Source: Sclerotinia nivalis
Taxonomy: Eukaryota; Ascomycota; Leotiomycetes; Helotiales; Sclerotiniaceae
Reading direction: 5' to 3'
Length of the DNA: 64,000 bases
NCBI GenBank assembly: GCA_029531795.1
Contig: JAPEIS010000002.1
Span: 3,100,001 to 3,164,000 of the forward strand
The notes under the pieces are model-generated. The model was given only the letters and a program-made list of their open reading frames with translations, was not told the DNA's origin and made no database searches. Of the stretch, positions 47,894 to 60,264 are shown piece after piece. The position numbers were made by a program, and so were the translations under genes. The stretch's first letter is position 1; every line of letters starts with the position of its first letter.

Positions 47894-50800
47894 CTACAAT
47901 CTGACCCCCGCACCACTCCTCGTCCCACCCACTTTTCCCTTAACAGCCCACGCCCAATTCTTCCCCTTGGCCGCATCAAATGACCTGCCCACTCTCAACG
48001 CATCGCTAACCATAATGGGTTCCTCCATTAAGTACGCGTACGTCTGATATGGTATGACGTCAATTTTCCTAGCCTTTCGTTCTCCTGGTGCTTTCCCTTC
48101 TTCTAATTTCCTTTTCTCTTTCAAAATATCCTTGAGTTCTTGATCACTAGCGGTGATTTGCGCCCTTAGGAACATTGAGTCGGTAGATTTTTGAAGGGAT
48201 TCCATGACTGGAATACGGGGTTCATAGGGGATATCGGAGAGATTTGGAGGGTCTGTGGGGACAATGGTTGGATCTAGGCGTGCGGTAGGTTGGAGAAGGA
48301 GTTCTTGAATGTCTATTGATTCGCCATGAGGAATTGCGGTGTCATGTGAAGGGGTTATACAATCCATGTCGACTTCTTTTCGTAGAACATGATCAATATC
48401 CACCGCCGAGAAATAGGCGCAGGATTGTGGTAAATCATTGATTCCCATTTGTTGCGAAAACATAGCTCGTGTCCACAAATTGGATACTTGTAATGCCAAT
48501 GCGGCACGATATTTGTCATCATCTTTAACTAGATATCGGATTTCATCGTGAACAGTGATGGCTAGACGGGCATTGATATTGTAGCGACGAATCAAGTAGT
48601 CCATGGATACGATGAGGAGATGCAAATAATCTACCCCTGATGATTGAATTGCCCAATTGATGCGTGATGTCATGAAGCCACCCTTTGAAACATAGCGTGC
48701 CATCAGGGCTTGTGTTATTCCTGCACCAAGAACTGGGGTTCGTGGCTTTTCTTGTTCTGCGAATTCTTCCAATTTGTTGAACACAAAGCTTTCAGTTCCT
48801 CCACGCCAAAAGGGCCCGGAATGAAGAGCTTTTCTGTTGGTCTTCACCCCTTTGGTAGCTTTATAGAGATTGGCAGCCGTCTGTGAAGTTTCAGATTCCG
48901 AAAGACTAGGATTGAATTGCCGGAGTAGGGTTGAGGCGAACTTCAAACCAGCCCCGTATATCCGACCGTAGTTAAAGACTTTGGCATCATTCCTGGTGAT
49001 ACCAAGAATACTAGCTGTTCGAGAATGAAGATCTGTACCAGCTGCTTTGGTACCCTCTAAAGTCATAAAGCCGACGGCATTCCCGCCATGTAGTTTGAAC
49101 TGGGCATCTCCAACGAGACTAGCAATCCATAATTCTTCAGAATCTACATCTGCACCAACAAAACAATAACCGGGTGGGGCCTTTATCATTGACTTTAGTT
49201 CTGAGCCGACACGATTCTTCTTGGCATTACTTGCTGTAAGCCATGTGTTTTCCACAGCCCTCCGGGTCACCGTCCCCATAGGAATGACCTGTGGTAAAAT
49301 GTAGCCCGTCTCTGACCGCGATTCTGATTGCGATTCTGACTGCGATTCTGACTGCGATTCTGACTGCGATTCTGATTGCGATTCTGACTGCGATTCTGAT
49401 GCTGCAGGCCCCTTTGCTCCGTCCGTCTCATAGACAGCCATCTGAGATTGTATACGTTTTCTCGCACTTATCCAATAAGAACAAGAAGCATTCATCTGAA
49501 GTGCTTCTTTTGCATATGAATACTCGGATGAAAGTATACCTTTCTCAAAGTATTGCATGTAACTTTTCGCCATTGGATTTCCACACTTTGCCAATGGTCC
49601 GTCCTTGTGCGGGATTTTGAAGTAAGCGGCGGAAGTATCGTCTCGTAGAGCCATATCAGGCGCCTCAAATGCGTTACACTCTCGCATCTGCTTTTCAGTG
49701 TACTTATGCGCTTCTTCGATTGGTACTCTAAAGGTCCAACCATATTTGTCAGACCATACTAATGGATAACCATCCCAGGCTAGGCGTAGAAGTAACGGCG
49801 CAATTCGCGTACGGACTGATAAATTGATAGGACCAGCGGCTTTCGGATAGAGATCCTTATACCATTTGGGCATACCAGGCATCTTTTGTTTAGCTGGCTT
49901 TAATTCCTCGTCCTTTTTTTTTTGCTTCAGGTACTTGATCTCTTGACCGGACCAATCAAGCTGTCTCAGCCAAGGATCATTACTCCATGTCTTAACATCA
50001 TCCCTGATCTCCAACGCCTTATCTTTAAGTGCAAGAAGTCGCTCTTGTACTGCATCAGACAATTTGAGATATGTAGCTTCGGCATTCGCGATATAAGATT
50101 CCCATGACCTATCGACTGGAAGTATTACCGATGAGAGATGTCTAAGCGCCGCGAAACTGACGGGATGTGGACATGTTTCGATGAAATTGGGAAATACTCT
50201 TTTGTAAACTCGATGGGTTATGTCAACGTCCGCTGCACAATAATCTAAAAGTGAATCAAGCTTCGTCATAATTTCTTCCCGGTCACATTCACCAAATGCA
50301 TCTCTTTCCGCTTTGTCGATTGTGACATTGAGATGAAATTTGGCAACATCTCTTAATGAATTGACAGAACTTCTGCCTATCCATAATTCTGCTTCCTCTT
50401 CTTCCGAAAGTGACTTGTGCCCTAGCAATGATGCTAGTTCCGCATTGTCCGTCTCCGCAGCGATCTTTTCGCGTAACTCTCGATCTTTTCTATGTTTCAT
50501 CCATGTTGGTCTTTGACGTGAACACATTCCATTGACAGCAACGTGTAACGACATTGTATCCAAGAAATTATTCTTCGATTGAACTATGTCGTATTCTTCA
50601 GCTACCCTTGCCCGATCATAACCGATATTATGCCCGACAATGATTCGAGGTTTACTTGGATCTCCGAGAGGTATCAATTGACGGTCATTGTCGGTTTCTC
50701 CTAATAGCCATGGCGATAACCAAGTATACCAATGTGTAGGACTAACAGCGCAAGCCATCACAGCAAATGAACTTTCTTTCCACATCACTTCCGTATCGAA

Positions 50801-51429
50801 ACATAATATATCCTCATTTGGCGCCTCAACAGTTTCCATCGAACCATCGCCACCGTATTTCGTCCATCCGCTTTGATGCGACCATTCTAGCGGTCGAGGA
50901 AGGGTTTCGACTTTAGTAAAATCCCTCGCATATGTCAAGTATGGTTCGGAAGCATCAATACCTAATTTGTAGAAATGCTCATCAAGTGTGTCACCTTGTA
51001 GTTTGGGAAGGTCGAAGGATATTGGAGGGGCATGGTCGGTATTTTTCCCAAGCAGTTCATGCCTTCGCAAGTGATCCATTGAGAGATCTATGAGTTCTTG
51101 GGAAGGAGGCGATTGTTCCGTCGTGAATATTTGAGAGTATACATGACCACTTATTTGTTGAACTCCTATCTCATTTAATCGAAGTTCTGAGTCGTCTTCT
51201 ACATTTGCTTAGCTCAAGTTCAACCCAAATGTCGAGATCGTCTTCACATACTGAGTTGATCAATTGTACTGGCTGACTCTTCCCTTGTAGCATCTGCTTC
51301 CGTGGAATATGTTCGCCATCGCCTAAAAGGTATCAGGGTATCTTGAGACTTATGGGCTCGATATTTTGCAAGACGAATAAAGCTTGCGCTTGGCCTACTT
51401 GCACGACCAGCGCGAAATGAAAGAAGCAT
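47894..51429 (-). CDS. MIP1: Mitochondrial DNA polymerase gamma, catalytic subunit
   Basis: Exons 51429-51252 and 51198-47894 are joined across a 53-nt intron (GTATGT...TGTAG), giving 1,160 residues. It replicates and proofreads mitochondrial DNA. The N-terminus is an arginine-rich mitochondrial presequence (MLLSFRAGRASRPSASFIRL). The 3'-5' exonuclease has ExoI CFDTEVMW (about residue 194), ExoII VGHNIGYDRARV and ExoIII YCAADVDITHRVY. The family A polymerase has motif A GADVDSEELWIASLVGDAQF, motif B region ITRNDAKVFNYGRIYGAG and motif C ITVHDEIRYLV. All catalytic acids are present. An unusual Ser-Glu-Ser-Gln repeat is inserted at about residues 660-690, just before the polymerase core. The C-terminus extends well past motif C, as in filamentous-fungal Mip1. 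The start is the first Met of the presequence exon. Confidence 0.95.
49317..49403 (-). repeat. 12-bp in-frame minisatellite encoding SESQ repeats in MIP1
   Basis: About seven copies of GCGATTCTGACT (plus-strand view) encode consecutive Ser-Glu-Ser-Gln units in MIP1. Copies differ only by T/C third-position changes. Units are multiples of 3, so length changes keep the frame. Confidence 0.9.
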
Positions 51430-52599
51430 GGTATGAAAGAAAATTAATTGTATTAAATCATTGTCATGATGAAGTTACATAACAATATCGAATTGAAACA
51501 TCGAGCAAACACGATATACCGAGTTTGTTTTAGTGATGTCCTCCTCGAAAGGCTCAAAAACTGTAGCACTCAATATTTTTTTTTCTTTTTTTTTCGAGCG
51601 GGGGTGCAATACTATTGAGATACAGGTGGGGATAACAAAGCTTCTACGAGGCCATACAAGGCTAGATGGAATTACACGAGGCTGGCCATACAAAATTTCT
51701 ACTTGCTTGTTTATGAGTTAGCTAACTCCGATCAATAACCCGATAAGAGATATCTAACAGCTCTTCCGCCCCTCACTTCACTCTTATCGATTGATTACCT
51801 ACTAGTTCTGCATTTTGGTGTAGGTATTATTTCATTTACATTCCAATCATGATTAAATAAATTTATTTCCATACCGCAGACTTTGTGTGCTAGGTATCTA
51901 GTTGTAATTGAATTGATTTCACTGGTAGTTAGTTATTAGTAGGTACAATATTATTATTGTTTTACCGCCACATCCATCTTATTCCGCTATTGAATCATCC
52001 GACATTTTGCCCATCAGAAGTTACATTTTTATTACTTATTACTACTATATCAGTGAGACTTCGGGTCTTGCAGCTCTTTTTTTAGTGTAACATTTACTAA
52101 ACTCTAGCTACCACTACACTACCACTACACTACCACTACACTACCACTACCTCCACCACCACCACCATGCAACCCAAAACCCACGGAGCACTACAGCACC
52201 AACACTTATCAGGGGAATTGAATTTGGCCTCCCGGAGCATAATAAGAAGAGAAACAAATCATTCCAACCTCAACTCTTCCTCTGATTCTTCTCCTCATTC
52301 CCTTGACATTACGCTTAGATGTGAAACAAATCACTTAAACAATCAATTAAAGGACGGTACTCGATCCCTTAATATCTTTTGGCTTCCAACTTTCTATTTC
52401 TATTTTCATTCCTATTCCTCTGCTCACCTCACTTGGTACCAAGTACTCAGTACTCACTCTTTCATTCAAATCACACAAAACGTTGGCACATTGGAGTGGA
52501 TTTCATTGTTTGTCTTGTTCATGAGCACCCAACTGTGTATTGTACTCGGACTCACTGAGTACTTATATTATCATTTCTCATTCATCTTTATATCTCAAA
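51430..52599. other. Divergent promoter region of MIP1 and the SLX8-like gene
   Basis: It contains an 11-bp tandem repeat (CTACCACTACA, four copies at 52108-52151) and a CACCACCACCACC stretch. An upstream frame of 156 codons (ATG 52167) overlaps the SLX8 start in another frame. Long poly-pyrimidine and AT stretches otherwise. Confidence 0.55.
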
Positions 52600-53889
52600 A
52601 TGACCTCAGGCTATCCATATTCACCTCATTACAATAATGGAAATTCAAATACAGCTCCAATCGCAAACTCAAACTCAAACTCAAATCATCATTCACCATG
52701 GAACAATGAATCTTTTGTTGGTAGAGGAGAGTCTTTAACTTTACCTCCGATCAGTCGGACAAATTCCGGGAATAGATTAGAGCTTCCTGGTCTATCCTCA
52801 TCACCACTTTTTATACCTGAATCTCATACACGTCAAGTACAACCAGAACTATCTTCTCAAACTTACGGTTCAATGGCAAACGCAAATGCCAATGCAATCG
52901 CAAATACAAATGCAATTGCATCCACATCCGCATCTACAATAGTTTCAAATCCAGAACGTGGTCGAAGTCATATAAAACGACCTCGGAGCGCATCTCCTCC
53001 CGATCTTTTTTCTTTTGATCCTTTTGATGAAAGCAACCGATATCGATCGCCACCTCCACTTCTACCATCTCCAAATCAAGTGGCTCGACAAAATTCAAGA
53101 ACATCCCCACAACGAGCGAGAGGTTCCTCTTTCTACGACGAGGACGCAGAGGCCCTATCAAATGTTGACTGGGATTCCTTTCTTTCACAAGACAACGGCG
53201 ATATTGACGACCCATTTGCATCGCCACCACGAATGCCTAGTCGAGCATCCAATCCTTACGGCGTAGTTGATCTCACTGATTCATCACCAGCTATGGCTCC
53301 TCCATCAGAAAGACGCAGAGCTCTTTCCGGCACCAGTTTACGCCCAGCTACGCTCACACGAGCAAAATCACCAAAACGACGAAAGCCAACAGCAGGCTCA
53401 AGATCTACATCTGCAAAACGTCGCAAGCTTTTACCACAGGAAATAAAACCGGAGGAGGATGTCGAAGTAGTTGATCTTGCGGAGAATGCAAATTTACAGG
53501 AATACGAAGCTGCAAAGGCAAAGCGGCAGGAAGACTTAACCAAACAACAAAATCAAGACGAAGCAACGAAACCAGTCAAATTAGTGGATTTTCAGTGTAT
53601 TATCTGTATGGACAACCCTACAGACTTGACGGTCACACATTGTGGTATGTTCTTGATAACATGCGTTTTCTAGCATTTCTAATACAACGTAGGCCATCTC
53701 TTCTGTTCCGAATGTCTTCACTCAGCACTACACGCAGGAAATAATGGCAGGAAAACATGTCCTGTTTGTCGGACTTTAGTTAGCACCACGAGCCTGCCCG
53801 GCCGAAAACCACCCAAAAATGGCACATTCCCTATAGCGATTAAGTTGATGACGGCCAACAAAATGGGCAAGAAACCTAAGCAGAGTTGA
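52600..53889 (+). CDS. SLX8: SUMO-targeted ubiquitin ligase, RING-type (Slx8-like)
   Basis: Exons 52600-53644 and 53693-53889 are joined across a 48-nt intron (GTATGT...CGTAG) inside the RING, giving 413 residues. Slx8 with a partner ubiquitylates SUMO-modified nuclear proteins in genome maintenance. The C3HC4 RING is complete: CIICMDNPTDLTVTHC-GHLF, then CSECLHSALH...KTCPVCR (about residues 334-376). Two SUMO-interaction-like motifs precede it, GVVDLTDSS and EVVDLAE. A basic cluster (AKSPKRRKP and SAKRRKLLP) fits nuclear localisation. The N-terminal half is low-complexity Asn/Ser-rich. The ATG at 52600 was chosen because the upstream in-frame region is leader-like. A plain RING E3 not in the Slx8 orthologous group is the alternative. 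Confidence 0.8.
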
Positions 53890-56408
53890 TGGTGTCATGG
53901 CAAGGGGATTGAGAATATATTATACTAGGGATATAGAAATGGGCGGCAGCAATGGATTGATCTATAGTAAAGACCACGGCGTTTATGGGCTGGGCTGGGA
54001 TGGGATGGGCTAGCAAAATACCATATCTGGAACTTGGGCTTTGGGCTTCAACACTTTGTACAATGGCAGGCCGGAACGGATGGGATAAATATCACTTCTA
54101 TAGTTTTTGAGTGTGCGCGATAGCATTATACAAAATAGATTGGGAGGTAGTGAGGGAATCTCACTTTATTCATTACTTGATGCAATACTTCCTACATAAA
54201 ACATGAAGATACATGGGAATATTCTCCTTTGCCAGTTTTTTTTTACTAGGAATGGTTATATTAATCGTTGTTAATGATATAATTGTAGTCCTTGGTTCTC
54301 GTTCTCCCTCCACAAATTGATGGCGTCAAAATGACCCCTCCAATCTTCATACACATCTTTACTTCACAACACACCATGATGCATTTTTCTACATTCACAT
54401 GCAATTCTTTTTTGTTTTGGCCCATCCCATCTACCTAGTACCTATATTCATACATACGTGCTTTCTGCATTCGGGCAATTAATCCATTAATTATGAACTC
54501 GACTTCGTACCTACCCCAATTAGGCAAACTATATTCATCGATGTACCAGTTAAAGGATGAGATGCGGAACCTCATAATTGGAGCGCCTTGAATCCCATCC
54601 ATATGTACCTATTTGAAGATTTATCGCATGTGTATTCATTTCGTTATAATGTCAATTGGAGGTTCTGCTCTATACTCGCATATACATAAAATACACAATC
54701 ACATACATGATGGGAGGTGTTAGATCATAACCCCTCCTCCTGATCTCTCTGTCATATCTTAACTAAAACCATTTGCCTTACTCCGTGCATACCTAGATGT
54801 TACATGATACCGAATCCCGATACATGTTACTCCTCTCTTATTTCAAGGTTTTCATACATGCCCCATACATATATACCTCATCTCACGTTCAATCACCTCG
54901 TGGGTACCCAGACAAACCGGGGAAAACCAACCAGCAACCAAGTGACGTGGGCAATGAATACTCGTCCAAGTACGGGGTTTTGATTTTTGATTTCAAAGTT
55001 GCTTCAGGTTGCTCCCACATTCCACATCTCACGAACTATACCGAGCCAACAGAAAAGCCAACGCTTGCGCTGTTCATGTGAGTTCCCATCTTATCTTGTT
55101 CTTATCATGTCATGTCAACGCTGGATTCGAGAATCAAGATGCCGAGGTTGGGACGCGCGATAGGAATTACGAAACATGACTACTGAGATGGCCGTTTGTT
55201 GTGCTGGTCGTTCCTTAATCTCACAAGCTCTTGGAGGGGTACCTTATTCCGAATGATTTTATTCATTGGAATCCAATGCTGCAAGAGTGCCACCCTGTAC
55301 CGTTTGTTTGCCCTGGATACTTGTATGGTACATGGTGGGAGCGGTCGATCCGTAACCTTACGCAGCTATTATACATGGCTCAATTGCTCACAGCCTCACA
55401 GAGTCATAGGCCAGCCAACCTCTCTCACCGTTATTTGATGACATCGAAAGGATTTGATGCAATCCCCATAATTATTTCAACGCCTAACCTAACGAGCCAG
55501 CAACAAGCTGCAGCGAAGTTTTCGTCAGCTGCAACTAATCAAAACTCACATGGTGCTAAGTCGACAAGTACAGCAAATTCATGCATCTGGGCGGATTTTT
55601 ACTCGAAACAATGAATAAAGTTCCCATTTACCGGCTTTTCCAATAATGACTCTTCATTATGACGATTACGAGTTATCCAGATCACCAATTCATACCAATT
55701 CATACCATTCATCAAATATGACCAAAATCTAGTTATGTTGGTAAGAAATTTTCTCCACTAGAAGATTCTTTACGCTCTCGTGTTTCATCGTGAGGCGAGA
55801 AGTTTCGCTGGCAAGTCTTGTTCGTTCATCGCTTGCTTTGCTTGTTTCTTCAATTTTGACAAGTGGTGATGGGTGATGATAGGAACCACGTCAGGTGAAA
55901 ATGGGAACATTTTTAAAGCGTCCCCATTATCCACGAATGAGAATAGAGATTGTCGTTCCGATGCGAAAAAATGATAGGAGCTGAATGAATTTAAATCGGA
56001 ATTGTTTAGAATTATACTGTAATGTGCTTGTACTGAACATGTTTGGATAGCTCAATTGTTGTGAAGCGGGAATATGAATATATTTCACCGCATATCTTTC
56101 CCCTCTTGTGCTTGCAGATTGTTCATGCTTCATATCTTCATATCTTCCGATTTTTCATCCAAAAGTGCGAGAAGTCCATTCACATATTTTTACATATTGA
56201 AAAAAGTGCACGCACTGCGCCTTTATATTTCTAAATATCTACTGCATTTACTTACCGATACTTCACCCCCGCCCCCTCGTTTTTGCTCTAGCTGCTGGAC
56301 AGCTTGGTTACTTGGTTGCTTGGTAACTTTTGCCACCATCATATTATCATCACCGCTTTTTGGGTCTTGCACCTAATTTTAAATTGGCGGAAAGGCGGAA
56401 AGGTATTC
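53890..56408. other. Large intergenic region
   Basis: Overlapping frames of 80 and 127 codons near 55196-55614 have no family resemblance. The final 150 bases before 56409 are CT-rich leader. No RNA gene or transposon remnant was recognised. Confidence 0.5.
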
Positions 56409-59234
56409 ATGTCCTGTAGTAATATATTCGACTGTTTACCTTCTCCTTCAAAAGTTCTTCGAAAGTCGAGTGGTAAAGCAAAGCTTGCCAATTCTTCGAA
56501 CATGGACGAAGACAATTTGGTTTACGGTACGATGGATACTGATCGACCCGAGGCTGTTGCTGCTAGCAATGAACGGATTGAGAGACCTAAGAATGATAGG
56601 AGAAAAGTAAGTTCAATATCCTCATTGCCTCAATTCTTTTAATTATTGAATTATCACGACTTTTATCCAAAATACCATTTTCAACGGGAAATGCTAATAA
56701 ATTTTCAGACTACTTACACTTTCCCCATCAAAATTATGCCATCGCCAAAATCTTCCACTACATCCGGCACCAACCTCACTCCAGAATTCACAGAATTCGA
56801 TACTCAAGCTTACTACAATGAATCCTTGGATTACAATTATATTTCTTCCCGCTTCGCCTTTTCCCTCGGTTTAAAGCCCGATGCGGATCGTGAAGCTAAA
56901 CCACGGTCAAAATCCGTGTCAAAACCAAGAGTTCCTTTTAAACCAAAGACCCTGGCAAGATCTCAAACTGCACCAATTGCTGAAATTAAACCCCTTCAAC
57001 GATCGAGGACGGAACCCCTCTCAAGAAGGATTTTTTCCCCTTTGAGTAGAGAAAGTACGATTTCGGAAGATGCACCCGCTTCTACGTCTACAAATTCACC
57101 TCTTCCACCCCGAATCCCACCGAGAAGGACTTCTACAACTGCTACTCTCGTGCCTTCCAATTCTCAAGCTCCTCCTATTTTCTCATTTCTGGAACCAACG
57201 CCTGAAACTATCTCAAGATCGAGTTTAACTAGCCCATTATTTCCAGATTCGGATTTAAATCCATTTTCACCAAGACCCGGAGCTACTTTTAGTGCAATGG
57301 TCGTTGACACACCACCTCGAACCCCTCAACGACCAAAACCATTACACTCTCATACAGAGGGACAACCCAGTCTTTTCGAAGCCTTAAATTCACATCCCGT
57401 GATCCCCATGCCAAATATCCCCACAATCCTCACCGAAGAACCCGAAGGCATCTCCGACGAACCAGAAGGTATTTCCGAAGAAGCAGAACGAGATCTCGAA
57501 GGAATGGGAACTGGTACTGGAATTGGTATGGGTTTTGGAATCGGCGAAGAAATTCGCGGCAGGGAAAACCAAGATCCAGACTCCATGATGGGAGATCTAA
57601 CCCTGCATTGGAAATCTTCTCCTCTGTCGAGATATACACAACGAACGGTCTTTTGGATCGTACCACATGCGAAATTCGACATAGTCTTCGGACACGACGA
57701 AACGGATTTCAATATCCCCATTAAAAACCCTCCGAAGTGGGGACTTGGTAGTTGGGGAATTGGAGGAGGGGAAAGAGGGAGAAGGGGAGAGAGAAATCAA
57801 TTCAGAGAGGGGATTAGGAGGGGTGTTTTAAAGAAGGTAGAGGAACAGAGTACATTTTCGCTCTTGTACAGTGCGACGAATCTCATGGATGCTTGGTTGA
57901 GACCGCCTTATTCGGCGAATATGCGTTCGCATTCTGCGCATTCGGATTCAAAGACGCCTTTACTGGGAAATGCGAACGAGAATGAGAATGGAAGATATGG
58001 GGATCTTCGAGAGAATGTCCACCATACGGCTCTTACGTTCCCAGAATTGGAATATCAACTTAGGAATGAGTTGAATTGTACGGATGAGCGCAGACGCAAA
58101 CATGAGGGGAGACGCGCGGTCAATATTTGGGATGTTAGAGCTGGGAAGGCGGTTCTGGCTGAACAAGCTAAGGGGGCTAGTGGGGAGATTAGAAAATTGG
58201 TGGGTGCCGTGGTGAAGGATGTTAGGGAAAGAGATGGAGGAAGGGATAATGGGAAGAAAGTTAGGCAAAGCTCGAATCCGGCTGGAGTTGGAAGAGCTCC
58301 TCCTTTGGAAGAAGAAGCTGAAACTGAAACTGGGACTGGGACTGAAGTTGCACATGACAAAATTGCTCATGTGGAAAATGCTCCTAGCTCCGCTGTTACT
58401 GATATTGCGCCATCGAACTCAGATGTCGCAATCCTAGCTCAGCCCAAGCCTGAAACTGAAGCCGAACTTCCAATCTCCGCCCCTCTCCCAACAAACACAA
58501 CACAAGAAGCATCTCAAGCCACTACAGACCCCCTCCCAACACCCCTCCCCAATCCTCAAACTTTCGAACTCTCCCCCACAACCGCAAATGAGAGCCCAAG
58601 CTCTAGTCTGTGCGTCGAATTCACAGATGCCCAAATGCAAGCCCAGATTCAGGCGCAGATGGACCGTGAAATGGAGAGGGAGATGGAGCGAGAAATGGAG
58701 CGGGAAATGGAACGAGAACTTCAGGAGCAAATTGATGCTGAGATGCGAGCTCAAGCTCAGACCGAAGCTGAAGCTGAGGTTGAAGTCGAAGCCGCGCCTC
58801 CAGTTCTTCCTCCTCGCCCTAAACGCTCTGAAACCCATTTAAATGGAGACGCTGAGCAAGAAAAAGAACAAGAAACCGAAACCGAAACCCAAAACCTCAA
58901 CATCCACGACTCCATCTCAAAACTCCGTTCCGCGCACGCCCACCACGACGACGAATCCGCAGACGAAGAAGACAACGAAGCAATGTCGGAGATAATGATA
59001 TCTAAAATCCCCATCCAGCGACTCCATCTCGCTGATGGCACGGATGATGCGGCTTTCGAACAGATGTCTTTGATTCATATTCCGCTCCCCGATGCGAGTT
59101 TTGGGACGCTAGAGGAGCGCTTTGCGAAATTGTGGGAGTTGGAGGATGAGGGCGTGCATGTTGAGAGGGGCGTTTGGAGGAGCAGGTTTAGGGGGGTTTT
59201 GGGGGAGTTGCTGAGTGGTAGGGAGAGGGTTTAA
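56409..59234 (+). CDS. Unrecognised 907-residue low-complexity protein
   Basis: Exons 56409-56606 and 56709-59234 are joined across a 102-nt intron (GTAAGT...TTCAG, phase 0), giving ERPKNDRRK-TTYTFPIKIM. Start choice is uncertain: Met at 56409 or the later MDEDNLVYG. It is largely disordered (Pro/Ser/Thr-rich, then Glu-rich). Two blocks look folded and conserved: RYTQRTVFWIVPHAKFDIVF with the following FGHDETDFNIPIKNPPKWGL (about 57630-57750), and a C-terminal helix region ending in LEERFAKLWELEDEGVHVER (about 59110-59165). A short charged repeat REMEREMEREMERE sits near residue 718. No signal peptide or membrane segment is seen. No family is recognised. Confidence 0.65.
58665..58716 (+). repeat. 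12-bp coding repeat (Arg-Glu-Met-Glu units)
   Basis: Imperfect tandem units of the type CGTGAAATGGAG and CGGGAAATGGAA, about four in number, encode REME repeats, likely an extended charged helix. Confidence 0.85.
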
Positions 59235-60264
59235 GGATTTGATGGGGATGGGATGGGAGGATGGGGATGGGGATGAGAAGAGTGAAATCTAGATTGAATG
59301 GATCGATTGACGGATGGATATGGAACAGCACTAAGAGTTATAAGTAAACCAACCTACTTATCGATTTCTTCTCTGTTCTCTACTCCGTACTCGGTCTGAG
59401 ATGTAAATGCGGGGCCAACGGATAACGGATAGCTTATCAGTTGTAAGTTGTAACGGGTGCGCATGCATGGACCCACTTGACAACGAATTCAGAATGTGTC
59501 TGGATGCAGGATGGATGCAGGATGCGGGGTGTGGTTGGTGCTTACTTGTCAAGTGGTTGTACTGAAGTACTTGTTGTACTTTGAATGTGGTGTGGTGTGT
59601 TCTAGTCTGTGGCGTGGTCTAGTCCGTGGCATGGTGTGGCGTGGTATGCATGGAATATTCGTATAGCTATCGGCAGGTATACCTATGAGTGATTGATTGG
59701 AGTCCTTCGTTTCAAATTCCTTTTTTTTTTTTTTTTTTTTTTTTTTCCTTTTTGTTATTGGATATCATATCCAGGATCCCCGGGTTGGAAATTGGTATTG
59801 CGTGAGCGCATGAGGCGTTCGTTATAGCTACCTACTTATTAATAGATTGTGGATTTTTTGTTTTGTTGTTTTGTTTTGCATGGGAGCATGGATGGATGTT
59901 TTCGCTTCGGATTGAGGATTTATGGATGCAGGATAGGATCGGATGATGGGATGGGATGATAGGATGGTATATGAGATGGATGGATTGATGGATATATGAG
60001 ATGATGAGACGATATACATATTGTAAGGAATGATTGATACGAGATGAGATACGTTAGGATAAGATGAGATGAGATACAATTACACAATATAACTCGAATA
60101 CCCAAAGTTTGCTACTCTGCCTCATGTGAAATGATTTAGTGTACATGAATCCATTATAAAAACTCATACCTCCACACCAAATACCTCCACACCAAATACC
60201 AAATACAAATACCATGATCCTTCCCCTGACCCCCCCCCTCAAAACCTCATCGACCCCTCCCACC
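59235..60264. other. Convergent intergenic region with T26 run and GGAT-rich tract
   Basis: A 26-nt poly-T run lies at 59721-59746 and a GATGGAT/GATGAGAT-rich degenerate tract at about 59885-60070. It lies between the 3' ends of the 907-residue protein gene and the ATR gene. No gene seen. Confidence 0.6.

Noticed and set aside
49317..49403. Regular short repeats suggesting a CRISPR-like array
   Set aside because: Units are contiguous 12-bp coding repeats without spacers, in a eukaryotic gene.
49291..49620. Plus-strand frame with a LTAILTAILTAIL-like repeat
   Set aside because: Antisense shadow of the SESQ repeat in MIP1.
55196..55614. Overlapping 80- and 127-codon frames
   Set aside because: Two overlapping frames with no domain resemblance and no splice support.
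57350..57800. Minus-strand frames inside the 907-residue protein gene
   Set aside because: Shadows of a low-complexity coding region on the plus strand.
59721..59746. T26 run as a sign of a retroposed transcript
   Set aside because: No gene copy next to it and no target-site duplication seen; a simple microsatellite is enough.
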